DNA of 37,447 nucleotides from a candidate division WS1 bacterium (lineage in GTDB: Bacteria; Armatimonadota; Zipacnadia; Zipacnadales; UBA5352), in assembly GCA_012522765.1 (NCBI GenBank), contig JAAYJW010000307.1, forward strand, positions 1 to 37,447. Direction: 5' to 3'. The notes under the pieces were generated by a model. That model worked only from the letters and a program-made list of their open reading frames with translations, had not been told where the DNA came from and did no database searches. Each line of letters starts with the position of its first letter. Position 1 is the first letter of the stretch. A program made the translations under genes and the position numbers. This document shows positions 1 through 7,362 of the stretch, piece by piece.

Positions 1-605
1 CCGCTCTCGAAGCGGAACCACTTCGCGTGGCCATCGTGGAAGGCTACATTGCCACCGTCATTGTGGCTCATGCGTCCAGAATAGTGCTGGCCGCTCAGGA
101 CGTACTGCGCCCCGCCACCCGAGGCCTTTTCGCTGATCATCAACGTCTGTGCCGGACGTGTGAGCTCGGCCATGGCAGGGCTAACCGTGGTGCCGTAGAC
201 CGTAACCAACCCCGTCGGCGTGAGGGCATTCGTCGGAAGACCGTAGCGGACGTTCATGTTCCCGGTGGGGTCGCTGGGGCAGATGAAAAGCTGCGTGTTC
301 ATCACGTACGGGTGAATCAGCGTCGCCCATGACCGATACCAGGTGCCGGAGCCGTTGTGGTTGAAGTCGGGATCGGACGGCACCACGGCGGTCGTCTGGG
401 TGCCGGTAAACATGAGGCAGAACTTGTCGTCGTAGTCCTGCGCGTACATCATCATGGCGGTGCCGAGCTGTTTCATGTTGCTCAGGCAACTCGACTGCCG
501 CGCCTTCTCTCTCGCGCGCGCGAAGACGGGGAAGAGGATCGCCGCCAGAATCGCGATGATCGCGATCACCACGAGCAGTTCGATTAGTGTGAAGCCACGC
601 CTCAT
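1..605 (-). CDS. Prepilin-like protein with H-X9-DG-type C-terminus (partial, runs off left edge)
   Basis: Type II secretion/type IV pilin-like major subunit. It begins [20 protein letters not shown], a short basic leader that a prepilin peptidase would cut between G4 and F5, followed by the hydrophobic assembly helix and a [10 protein letters not shown] linker. The visible end reads [14 protein letters not shown], the usual C-terminal motif of this family, so only a few residues are missing beyond base 1. The start at 605 is chosen over ATG 614 because GGAGGAG (616-622) lies 9 nt from it but directly abuts 614. About 200 residues are visible. No secretion-machinery genes lie nearby, so this is probably one of many stand-alone family members typical of Armatimonadota (inference). 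Function as pilin, pseudopilin or surface protein is unresolved. Confidence 0.88.
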   Translation of the reverse strand, partial: MRRGFTLIELLVVIAIIAILAAILFPVFARAREKARQSSCLSNMKQLGTAMMMYAQDYDDKFCLMFTGTQTTAVVPSDPDFNHNGSGTWYRSWATLIHPYVMNTQLFICPSDPTGNMNVRYGLPTNALTPTGLVTVYGTTVSPAMAELTRPAQTLMISEKASGGGAQYVLSGQHYSGRMSHNDGGNVAFHDGHAKWFRFES

Positions 606-689
606 CCTGCTCATCTCCTCCGAACAACGATTATTAACCTGTCATTTCGAGTATTCCCCGTGGAGCCGATACAACCCTTCGCTCACGTG

Positions 690-738
690 AAAAAATTGCG
701 CACACGCCACCGATGCAAAACAATCGCCCCCTGCGCAA
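690..738 (-). terminator. Possible intrinsic terminator after the Gfo/Idh/MocA gene
   Basis: Read on the minus strand, TTGCGCA (738-732) pairs with TGCGCAA (702-696) and is followed directly by six T residues (695-690). It starts 3 bases after the stop of the oxidoreductase gene. The 7-bp stem plus U-tract fits a Rho-independent terminator. The 29-nt loop is long and makes the call uncertain. Confidence 0.45.
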
Positions 739-741
739 CGC

Positions 742-1716
742 TTAGCTGCGCCATTCGCCTCCGAGGTCGAGCCACTCGCCCCGCTCTGCCGCGACGACGA
801 ACCCCGCGTCCACCTCAAGCTCCCGCAGACCGTCAATGCCGGTTGCGAGTGGCACCTCTACCCCATCGCGCACATGGTCGCAAAGCGCCGCGATCTCGCG
901 GTGGAAGGTCTGCATGAACTCACCCCGCGGGTCATCGTGCGCCTGCTGAACGATGGTCCGCTGCCGCTGATGCCGCGGATAAAGCTCCAGCCCGCCCGCG
1001 ATGTCGCGCAGGACGGCCGTGCCCTCGCTGCCGCACCAGCGGATGCGCAGCATGTCGTGGAAGCCGGGCGTGATACCCTCGCCCAGCAGTGTGCCCACCG
1101 CGCCCGATGCGAAGCGAAGTGATCCGGCGCGAGTCCGCGAATCCTCGGGCCCAGACATCGCGACGGCAATCGCCTCGATATCGCCGCAGAACCAGCGCAG
1201 CAGGTCAATCACGTGCGACCAGCAGGCCAGCCGCGTCCAGGCGTGAACGTACTGAAGCTCGCCAAGCTCACCCGCCTCGATCATCTTCTTTAGCCGCTGC
1301 GCGTAGTCGCCGAAGCGGTAGTTATAGGCCATGAAGAGCTCTGCTCCGCCGACTTCAGTCGCTTCGACCATGCGGCGCGCTACCGGAAGATCGTCCGCCT
1401 GCACGCTGTACTGCCCGCGCGCCGCAAAGAGCGGTTTTTCGGCGAGAGTGGTGAAGCCGCGGGAGACAGACTGGATCACCGGAGCCTCGCGGTGCATCTC
1501 GCGCGTGCAGACATCCACGATGTCCGGCGCCTCCGTCTCCAGCATTGTGACAACGTCGGTGTATGCCTTGCCGCCGAAGCGTTCGGCATAGTCGCGCGCC
1601 CTGGCCTCATCAAGATCGCACATCGCAACCAATTCGGCGTCCTCGACCTGCTGGTATCCGGAGATGTGCCTCGTGGCGATGTTTCCGCAACCGACGACTG
1701 CAACCCGCAGCGACAT
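742..1716 (-). CDS. Gfo/Idh/MocA family NAD(P)-dependent oxidoreductase
   Basis: Predicted sugar or cyclitol dehydrogenase of 324 aa, cytoplasmic. The N-terminal Rossmann fold shows VAVVGCGNIATRH (residues 4-16) with the GxGxxx nucleotide loop, then the family's EKP motif in TLAEKPL. The segment CWSHVIDLLRWF lies where the catalytic Asp/His region of the family normally sits. Start 1716 (MSLRVAV) is preferred over ATG 1740 because GGGAGG ends 8 nt upstream of it. It is divergent from the DUF1847 gene and shares a 150-bp upstream region with it. Substrate cannot be deduced. The neighbourhood (rhamnose isomerase, sulfatase, aldo/keto reductases) suggests a sugar or sugar acid. Confidence 0.9.
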   Translation of the reverse strand: MSLRVAVVGCGNIATRHISGYQQVEDAELVAMCDLDEARARDYAERFGGKAYTDVVTMLETEAPDIVDVCTREMHREAPVIQSVSRGFTTLAEKPLFAARGQYSVQADDLPVARRMVEATEVGGAELFMAYNYRFGDYAQRLKKMIEAGELGELQYVHAWTRLACWSHVIDLLRWFCGDIEAIAVAMSGPEDSRTRAGSLRFASGAVGTLLGEGITPGFHDMLRIRWCGSEGTAVLRDIAGGLELYPRHQRQRTIVQQAHDDPRGEFMQTFHREIAALCDHVRDGVEVPLATGIDGLRELEVDAGFVVAAERGEWLDLGGEWRS

Positions 1717-1866
1717 AGTGCGCGCCTCCCATGCGGTCATTGAACGGCCGCCGACGTGCTTCCCCACCTGCACGGAGTTGGCCTTCCACAAAGAGGCAGG
1801 TTCCGTGGCAGATATGGCGAATCACCCGCAGGGAGATGTTCAGAGAAAGCACGGGAGGCGCCACCA

Positions 1867-2337
1867 ATGGATGATGCGAATGTGCGCTCCGCGGCGGACC
1901 TGTATGACGAGCTGGATCGAAGGATGATCGCGGCCATCCTCGAGTCAAAGGCGTCGGGCGGTTCTCGCGTTGAGCAACTGATCGAACTGGCTCGGCTGAT
2001 GGGCGTCATGCGTATCGGCATCGCCCACTGTGTCGGTTTTGCCGAGCCGGCCGAGCGTTTGGCCAAATACCTCGAGGAGCACTTCGAGGTGGTGACGGTT
2101 GACTGCAAGGTCGGGGGCCTTCAGGCCGAGGAGATCGTGCCCGATGCGACCGGCGCGCTCTGCAACCCCGCCGGACAGGCCGATGCGCTCAACATGGCGG
2201 GCACCGATCTGAACATCTCCGTGGGCCTGTGCCTCGGTCATGACATGATCTTCCAGAAGCACTCGATCGCGCCGGTGACGGTCTTTGCGGTGAAGGATCG
2301 CGCGACCAACCACCAGCCGCTCGATGCGCTGAAGTGA
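1867..2337 (+). CDS. DUF1847 family protein (cysteine-rich, unknown function)
   Basis: A 156-aa protein that I recognise as DUF1847 from a run of family-typical phrases: RIGIAHCVGFAE (49-60), VDCKVGG (78-84), LCNPAGQADALN (98-109) and GTDLNISVGLCLGHD (112-126). Cys55, Cys80, Cys99, Cys122 and His125 are the visible candidate metal or redox residues. Many family members carry an extra N-terminal cysteine cluster, which is absent here. That region is instead a plain helical stretch. GGAGG sits 8 nt before ATG 1867. The 3' end (TGA 2335-2337) is followed at once by the propeller gene, so the two are probably co-transcribed. No enzymatic role is known to me. Confidence 0.8.
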   Translation: MDDANVRSAADLYDELDRRMIAAILESKASGGSRVEQLIELARLMGVMRIGIAHCVGFAEPAERLAKYLEEHFEVVTVDCKVGGLQAEEIVPDATGALCNPAGQADALNMAGTDLNISVGLCLGHDMIFQKHSIAPVTVFAVKDRATNHQPLDALK

Positions 2338-2351
2338 GGGAGGCCGCCATG

Positions 2352-3338
2352 ATGAGCGACCGCATCAACTGGACGCGCAGCATCTTCAGCGATGGTCGGC
2401 ATAACGCATTCACCGACCTGACGCGTTTCCACGATCGCTGGTACGTCTGCTTTCGCTCCGGCACCAGCCACGGGAGCATGGACGGCGTGATCCGCGTCAT
2501 CGCCTCCGGTGATCTCGAGCGCTGGGAACAGGTCGTGACCCTCGCCACGGTGCTCGATGACCGCGACCCGAAGTTCGCGATCTGGCAGGACCGCCTCTGG
2601 GTGCTCGGGCCGACGCGAACGCCGGCATGGCCCGAGGAGCATCGCGGCCGCGCGTCATGGCGCTTCCAGAGCGTGGGCTGGTCGAGCGCCGACGGCGAGG
2701 AATGGTCGGCCGGTACCGTGCTGGAGCCGATTGACCACCGCTTCTGGCGTCCGCGCGAGCATGATGGCGCGATGTGGTGCGCGCTGCACTGCACGAACCC
2801 GCCGGAGGGTGTGCTGGAGCATTCAGCCCTCTGGCGCTCAACGGACATGATGAAGTGGGAGCTCGTCTCGATGATCCACGAGGGCGAGTATGCCAATGAG
2901 ACCGACATCGAGTTCTTGGCCGATGGAACGCTGGTGGCCTTCGTGCGCAGAGAGGATGCAGGTGGCGCGGGTACGCCGCTGAAGACCGCGCGCCCGCCAT
3001 ATGCAGATTGGGAACAGCATGACCAGCCGCTGGACATCCGGGGCCCGATGCTCGCGCAGGCGGATGGGCGGTTGTATGTGGTCGGTCGCTACATGGAGCC
3101 GAAGAGCGACCCCGAAGGTGGCCGCTGGCGCGATACGCGCCTTTACCGCGTGCAGGACAACTGGCAGCTTGAGGAGCTTGCGGTGCTCCCGGAGCCGGAC
3201 TGGGCGCCTCCGCGCGCGGGTGACAACTCCTACGCCGGCTACTACTACCTCGGCGATGGCGAGATGCTGCTTAGCTGGTACTCGGGCAACTCTGAGGCGC
3301 GGGCGGACATCTTCCTCGCGTCGGTGGACGTACGATAG
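2352..3338 (+). CDS. Sialidase/BNR-like beta-propeller protein, cytoplasmic
   Basis: A 328-aa protein with repeated propeller-blade features: W-rich strands and Asp-box-like turns such as SADGEEW and STDMMKWELV, and repeated phrases of the type LxxFxxRWYVxF and DGTLVAFVRR. It fits the broad exo-alpha-sialidase/BNR superfamily, but I cannot place a catalytic Arg triad with Asp/Tyr, so sialidase activity is not claimed. No signal peptide is visible. Two adjacent ATG codons (2349 and 2352) follow GGAGG at 2339-2343, and 2352 gives 8-nt spacing as in neighbouring genes. It lies 14 bp after the DUF1847 stop and upstream of the epimerase gene, suggesting one plus-strand transcription unit handling a sugar derivative (inference). 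Confidence 0.7.
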   Translation: MSDRINWTRSIFSDGRHNAFTDLTRFHDRWYVCFRSGTSHGSMDGVIRVIASGDLERWEQVVTLATVLDDRDPKFAIWQDRLWVLGPTRTPAWPEEHRGRASWRFQSVGWSSADGEEWSAGTVLEPIDHRFWRPREHDGAMWCALHCTNPPEGVLEHSALWRSTDMMKWELVSMIHEGEYANETDIEFLADGTLVAFVRREDAGGAGTPLKTARPPYADWEQHDQPLDIRGPMLAQADGRLYVVGRYMEPKSDPEGGRWRDTRLYRVQDNWQLEELAVLPEPDWAPPRAGDNSYAGYYYLGDGEMLLSWYSGNSEARADIFLASVDVR

Positions 3339-3354
3339 CGAACGGATAGCGGCA

Positions 3355-3370
3355 CGGGCGCATGCGCCCG
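3355..3370. repeat. 16-bp perfect palindrome
   Basis: CGGGCGCATGCGCCCG reads the same on both strands. It lies 16 bp after the propeller gene stop and about 77 bp before the epimerase start. It could be a hairpin in RNA or a dimeric protein site. There is no U-tract, so it is not called a terminator. Confidence 0.5.
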
Positions 3371-3446
3371 CATCCGGTAGGGAAGCGCCGGGCGTGCCGC
3401 GAAAGACTACTCGAGCAGACAAGCCGTGTGGCGGAGGCGGAAGACC

Positions 3447-4406
3447 ATGAAGGTGCTAATCATCGGCGGGACGCGCTACCTCGGGCGCGAGATCATGATG
3501 CGGCTGGCCGAGCGTGGCGACGAGGTCACATTGCTCAATCGCGGGCGGACGGAGTGCGCCCTCCCCGACAACGTGGACTGCCTGACCGCGGACATCATGG
3601 ACCCCGACCTGCTGGTCGAGGCGCTGGAAGGTGATGATGGCCGCGTCCGGACCTTCGACACCTGCGTGCATATGATCGCCATGGACGGCGCGCGAGCCGA
3701 GCGCGTCATCGAGGCGGTCTGGGGGCTGATCGGCCACTACGTCCAGTGCGGCTCCACGGGCGTCTTCATGCCGCTCCAGCGCTGCCCGGCCGATGAGAGC
3801 GAGCCGGTCGCCCCGCCGCCACCGGATATGGGCGGCTTCGGCTCGAAGGCAGAGTCCGACCAGGTCGCGCGGGAGCTTTGTGCGCAGTACGATCTGCCGC
3901 TGACGATCCTGCGGCCGACGAACATCATGGGCCCGGGCGATGTGCCGATAGACCTGCTCGGCGGCCGCGATGCGGAGTTCTTCCAGGGCATCCTCGACGG
4001 TGAGCCCATCATCATCCCCAACCATGGCGACGGCCTGCTGCAGCCGGGCGATGTGCGCGACCTCGCGGACGCGTTCGTGCTGGCGGTTGATCAGCCCGAC
4101 AAGGCCGGCGAGTACAACATCAGTTCGCCTTACGCGATCACGCACAACTACTACGCACAGCTTCTGGCCGATGCCATGGACGTGGAGGCACAGGGGCGGC
4201 ACGTTCCGGTGGATGAGATCATCGAGGAGTACGCGGGCACCGATCGTTTCTCGGTGCGCGGCATCCGCTTCTTCGCCGAGCACATGTGCTTCACGATCGA
4301 GAAGGCCCGCCGGGAGCTTGGCTACGAGCCACAGTATACCGCGGAGGCCTCGGTCGAGCAGACGGTGCGCTGGATGTTCGACAACAACGTGATCATGCGC
4401 GACTAG
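3447..4406 (+). CDS. NAD-dependent epimerase/dehydratase-like (extended SDR) protein
   Basis: A 319-aa protein with an N-terminal Rossmann fold: MKVLIIGGTRYLGREI with the GGTxxLG nucleotide loop, then TLLNRGRT as the adenosine-ribose binding strand. Further on, LTILRPTNIMGPGD and GEYNIS are typical of sugar-nucleotide epimerases and the CSP41-like atypical SDR branch. The canonical YxxxK dyad is incomplete: the segment GGFGSKAESD keeps the Lys, but the residue four before it is Gly and the nearest aromatic is Phe. It may therefore be a non-catalytic or atypical member. Start 3447 matches the conserved beginning, with GGAGG-like bases upstream (GCGGAGGCGG). The substrate is unknown. Confidence 0.8.
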   Translation: MKVLIIGGTRYLGREIMMRLAERGDEVTLLNRGRTECALPDNVDCLTADIMDPDLLVEALEGDDGRVRTFDTCVHMIAMDGARAERVIEAVWGLIGHYVQCGSTGVFMPLQRCPADESEPVAPPPPDMGGFGSKAESDQVARELCAQYDLPLTILRPTNIMGPGDVPIDLLGGRDAEFFQGILDGEPIIIPNHGDGLLQPGDVRDLADAFVLAVDQPDKAGEYNISSPYAITHNYYAQLLADAMDVEAQGRHVPVDEIIEEYAGTDRFSVRGIRFFAEHMCFTIEKARRELGYEPQYTAEASVEQTVRWMFDNNVIMRD

Positions 4407-4449
4407 CGCGGCCTGGAAAGGCTTTACGGGTGCTCCAACGACAAACGGC

Positions 4450-4466
4450 GGGCCGGGGTGGAACCT
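4450..4466 (+). repeat. Dispersed 17-bp repeat, copy 1
   Basis: GGGCCGGGGTGGAACCT. Its exact reverse complement is at 5600-5616, so the two copies face each other across the aldo/keto reductase gene. In both copies the AACCT end runs directly into a GC hairpin (4468-4485 here, 5586-5600 at the other copy), as in REP-type intergenic elements. Confidence 0.65.
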
Positions 4467-4564
4467 TCGGCCCGCAAGCGGGCCGCTCCTCCGTACTACC
4501 CACCGTCAACGGCTTGCGCTTACCCACATATTGGGGAGCAACGAATTCGCATCGCTCGCCCGGT

Positions 4565-4684
4565 GGAGGGGCCGCACGAGGGCAGGTTGCGAAGCAGACT
4601 GCACGAGGTCGGCCCTCTACAGTCGTTCGAGAATGGGCCGACCTCGCCGCGGCAAACGGCGACCGCGGCTCGTGCGGCCCCTCC
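4565..4684. repeat. MITE- or REP-like element with 16-bp terminal inverted repeats
   Basis: GGAGGGGCCGCACGAG at 4565-4580 is the exact reverse complement of 4669-4684. Nested inside is a second pair, GAGGTCGGCCC (4605-4615) and GGGCCGACCTC (4635-4645), so the whole element folds into a long interrupted hairpin. A third copy of the end sequence with one mismatch is at 5542-5557. No target-site duplication is obvious. It is either a small non-autonomous mobile element or a structured intergenic repeat. Confidence 0.55.
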
Positions 4685-4744
4685 TACGGCAACACAACCC
4701 ACGATTTGTGGGTGAATACAAGCGCCAACAGGGAGGACCACACT

Positions 4745-5524
4745 ATGGATATCGACATCCCGAAGATGGACCTCAGCACAGGCGCGCAGATGCCCAAGCT
4801 GGGCCTCGGCACCTGGCAGCTTACCGGCGAGACCTGCGTGAAGGCAGTGGACCTCGCGCTGCAGATGGGCTACGACCACATTGACACCGCCGATGTCTAC
4901 GGCAACCATCGCGAGGTCGCCGAGGGCATCTCCGGCCATGACCGCGAGAGCATCTGGATCACCTCGAAAGTCAATCGCGGCAGCCTCCAGTACGATGAAG
5001 TCCTCGCCACCTGCGAGAAGAACCTGGGCGAACTGGGGGTTGACTACATAGACCTCTACCTCATCCACTGGCCGGACGAAAGCGTGCCGATGGAGGAGAC
5101 CTTCCGCGCGCTCAAGAAGCTCCGCGACGAGGGCATGGTGCGGGAGATCGGCGTGAGCAACTTCATGGTCGAGCACCTCACCGAGGCGCTGGAGGTGGCG
5201 GAGGTGCCGATCGTCAACAACCAGATTAAGTTCCACCCGATGCACCAGCCATGGGAGGTCGTGGAGATGTGCCGGGAGAACGACATCTCCGTCACCGCCT
5301 ACTCGCCGCTGGCGCGGGGCGAGATCTTCAGCAGCGAAACGATGCAGCGCGTCGCCGAGGAAGTGGATCGCACGATCCCGCAGGTCGCGTTGCGCTGGCT
5401 GCTGCAGCAGCAGATGATCGTGATCCCGAAGGGCTCCAGCGAGGAGCACCTGCGCGAGAACCTGCAGGTCTTCGACTTCCACATCTCCCCCGAACATGAT
5501 GAGGATATTCGGGCGATGGGGTAG
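4745..5524 (+). CDS. Aldo/keto reductase (first copy)
   Basis: A 259-aa NADPH-type aldo/keto reductase of the AKR3/AKR5 kind (2,5-diketo-gluconate reductase-like). The catalytic tetrad is all visible: Asp47 and Tyr52 in HIDTADVYGN, Lys75 in ITSK, and His108 in LIHW. Later family signatures include REIGVSNF and AYSPLARG, and the C-terminal IPKGSS cofactor phosphate loop is present. Start 4745 has GGAGG 8 nt upstream. The longer in-frame extension back to 4286 overlaps the epimerase gene and is rejected. It is flanked on both sides by inverted copies of intergenic repeats. It resembles the second reductase at 9743-10567, so the two are paralogues. It probably reduces a sugar-derived aldehyde or ketone, and the substrate is unknown. 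Confidence 0.92.
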   Translation: MDIDIPKMDLSTGAQMPKLGLGTWQLTGETCVKAVDLALQMGYDHIDTADVYGNHREVAEGISGHDRESIWITSKVNRGSLQYDEVLATCEKNLGELGVDYIDLYLIHWPDESVPMEETFRALKKLRDEGMVREIGVSNFMVEHLTEALEVAEVPIVNNQIKFHPMHQPWEVVEMCRENDISVTAYSPLARGEIFSSETMQRVAEEVDRTIPQVALRWLLQQQMIVIPKGSSEEHLRENLQVFDFHISPEHDEDIRAMG

Positions 5525-5541
5525 CGCCGTCGTTGCCGTCA

Positions 5542-5616
5542 GGAGGGGCCGCCCGAGCGTCCGCTGTCGTGTAGCGGCGCGAGGGTCCCGCGCAGCGGGA
5601 GGTTCCACCCCGGCCC
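5542..5616 (-). repeat. Dispersed palindromic intergenic repeat, inverted copy
   Basis: The stretch contains GGAGGGGCCGCCCGAG (5542-5557; 15 of 16 match to 4565-4580), a hairpin TCCCGC-GCA-GCGGGA (5586-5600), and AGGTTCCACCCCGGCCC (5600-5616), the exact reverse complement of 4450-4466. It fills most of the 121-bp gap between the aldo/keto reductase and the sulfatase. Confidence 0.6.
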
Positions 5617-5645
5617 ACCGTCTGCACAGAAAGGACTTACTCACC

Positions 5646-7022
5646 ATGCCGTCAGGCCGCCGACCGAACATCATCTACATCATGTCCGATGACCACGCCT
5701 CCCACGCGATGAGCTGCTACGGGAGCGTCGTCAACGAGACGCCGAACATGGACCGCATCGCCGAAGAGGGCGTGCGGCTCGACAACTGCTTCTGCACGAA
5801 CGCCATCTGCACGCCGTCGCGGGCCGCGGTCCTCACCGGCAAGTATGCGCACCAGAACGGCGTCCGCGTCTTCAATGACATGGACCAGCGGCAGATGACC
5901 GCGCCGAAGCTCCTCCAGCAGGCCGGCTACCAGACCGCAATCTTCGGCAAGTGGCATCTCGGCCACGGCGGCATTCACAACCCGCAGGGCTTCGACCGCT
6001 GGTGCGTGCTGCCCGGCCAGGGGCTCTACCACGACCCGGAGTTCTACGACCAGTCCGATGAGAAGACGGTCATCCCCGGCTACGCGACCGACATCATCAC
6101 GGACATGTCGCTGGAGTGGATGGACGGGCGCGACGAGGAGCGGCCGTTCTTTTTGATGACCCATCACAAGGCCCCGCACCGGCCGTGGGACCCGGATGAG
6201 AAGCACATGGACATGTTCCTCGACGAGATTCCGGAGCCGCCCACGCTGTGGGATGACTACGAGAATCGCGCGACTGCCGCGAAGATCGCCGAGATGCGCA
6301 TCGGCCGCGACTTCCGCGAGCGCGATGTCAAGTACCCGCGGCCCGAGGGCCTCTCCGATGACGACTACAAGCGCTGGTGCTACCAGCGCTACATGCAGGA
6401 CTACCTGCGCTGCGTGCAGTCGGTGGATGACAACATCGGCCGGATGCTCGACTACCTCGACGAGAGCGGGCTTGCGGAGAACACGGTCATCGTCTACACG
6501 AGCGACCAGGGCTTCTTCCTCGGCGATCACGGCTGGTATGACAAGCGCTTCATGTATGAGGAGTCGCTGCGCATGCCCTTCGTGGTGCGCTACCCCGAGG
6601 AGATCAATCCCGGCCAGGCGAACGATGACATCATCCTGAACGTGGACTTTGCGCCGCTATTCCTCGACTACGCAGGTCTGGAGACGCCCCGCCAGATGCA
6701 GGGCCGCAGCTTCCGCGACTGCCTGCGCGGTGAGGCGCCGGATGACTGGCGCGACAGCTTCTACTACCGCTACTACGTGCACCTCGATGGCGGCCACAAC
6801 GTCTTCGCGCACTACGGCGTGCGGACGGATCGCTACAAGCTGATCTACTACTACCGAAACGACCCCGGCCCGCGCGAGTGGGAGCTATTCGACCTGCAGA
6901 CCGACCCGATGGAGATGTGCTCGGTCTACAACGACCCGGCCTACGCGGACGTGGTGGCGGAACTGAAGGCGGAGCTACTGCGCCTGCGCTCGGAGGTCGG
7001 CGACCAGGACGATCCGTTCTGA
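5646..7022 (+). CDS. Type I sulfatase (arylsulfatase family)
   Basis: A 458-aa sulfatase that hydrolyses sulfate esters, presumably on a sulfated sugar. The core signature CTPSRAAVLTGKY has Cys55, the residue converted to formylglycine, in the CxPSR context. Metal ligands start at Asp15-Asp16 (MSDDHASH), with the second metal/substrate motif in IFGKWHLGH and the late YTSDQGFFLGDHG motif. No signal peptide follows the start MPSGRRPNIIYIMSDD, so the enzyme appears cytoplasmic unless a different start is used. The upstream frame is open to 5496 but reads through the repeat and is rejected. Activity needs a formylglycine-generating enzyme or anSME, and neither is in the window. It sits between carbohydrate oxidoreductases, fitting desulfation of imported oligosaccharides. 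Confidence 0.93.
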   Translation: MPSGRRPNIIYIMSDDHASHAMSCYGSVVNETPNMDRIAEEGVRLDNCFCTNAICTPSRAAVLTGKYAHQNGVRVFNDMDQRQMTAPKLLQQAGYQTAIFGKWHLGHGGIHNPQGFDRWCVLPGQGLYHDPEFYDQSDEKTVIPGYATDIITDMSLEWMDGRDEERPFFLMTHHKAPHRPWDPDEKHMDMFLDEIPEPPTLWDDYENRATAAKIAEMRIGRDFRERDVKYPRPEGLSDDDYKRWCYQRYMQDYLRCVQSVDDNIGRMLDYLDESGLAENTVIVYTSDQGFFLGDHGWYDKRFMYEESLRMPFVVRYPEEINPGQANDDIILNVDFAPLFLDYAGLETPRQMQGRSFRDCLRGEAPDDWRDSFYYRYYVHLDGGHNVFAHYGVRTDRYKLIYYYRNDPGPREWELFDLQTDPMEMCSVYNDPAYADVVAELKAELLRLRSEVGDQDDPF

Positions 7023-7362
7023 ACGCCGCGCTGCCGTTCCCCTCTCCCGCCACAGATCGCGCAGCGATCTGCAGGGGGAGGGGTGGCTGCTCCCGCCAAC
7101 GGCGGGAGCAGCCGGGGAGGGGCAGTCGTTGCCGCGCGAACGACTGCGGCGCTTCGCGCCGCCCCCTGCGAGGGCGCAGGGGCCACAACGACCAGGACAG
7201 AAGCTTACGACGCACGCACAGGAGTGTGCGTGTCGAGGATCAGCAACGACCGGGCTGAGCAACGATGAATAGCCGTTCCTCCCCCCTCGTCCCGAGACAG
7301 CGCGCGGTTTGCGCTGTGAGGGAGAGGGGGGATCGAGGGGTGAGGCGCCCCGAACGCCGCCC
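7023..7362. repeat. 340-bp intergenic cluster of tandem hairpins
   Basis: No gene is supported here. The region is nearly filled with perfect inverted repeats: 7053-7060 with 7064-7071 (8 bp), 7085-7097 with 7101-7113 (13 bp, loop AAC), 7122-7130 with 7139-7147 (9 bp), 7146-7152 with 7156-7162 (7 bp), 7163-7170 with 7175-7182 (8 bp), the GGAG-loop hairpin at 7213-7232, and 7280-7287 with 7325-7332 enclosing 7298-7303/7311-7316. It separates the convergent sulfatase and Gfo/Idh genes. Some hairpins may stop transcription, but none has a U-tract. Confidence 0.7.
7213..7232. repeat. GGAG-loop hairpin repeat, copy 1
   Basis: CACGCACA-GGAG-TGTGCGTG, an 8-bp stem with a GGAG loop followed by TCG. 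A second element with the same ACAGGAGTGT core, the same distal GTGTCG and different stem bases is at 31937-31958. The stem bases covary, which argues for conserved structure. Confidence 0.6.

Larger units (their letters stand above)
4407..4744. other. 338-bp gene-free stretch holding palindromic repeats
   Basis: No credible coding region. The aldo/keto reductase frame is open through it but shows low-complexity non-protein-like translation before 4745. It holds a short hairpin CGGCCCG-CAAG-CGGGCCG (4468-4485), a 17-base motif that recurs inverted at 5600-5616, and a 120-bp element with 16-bp inverted ends (4565-4684). A promoter for the reductase was not recognised. Confidence 0.7.

Noticed and set aside
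2352-3338. Naming this propeller protein a sialidase
   Set aside because: General propeller features are visible but the catalytic Arg triad and Tyr/Glu pair could not be placed, so only a fold-level call is made.
4286-4744. N-terminal extension of the first aldo/keto reductase
   Set aside because: It overlaps the epimerase end and crosses palindromic repeats; conserved reductase sequence begins only at 4745, where the ribosome site is.
7023-7362. CRISPR array
   Set aside because: The repeats are different hairpins with no constant repeat unit or regular spacers.
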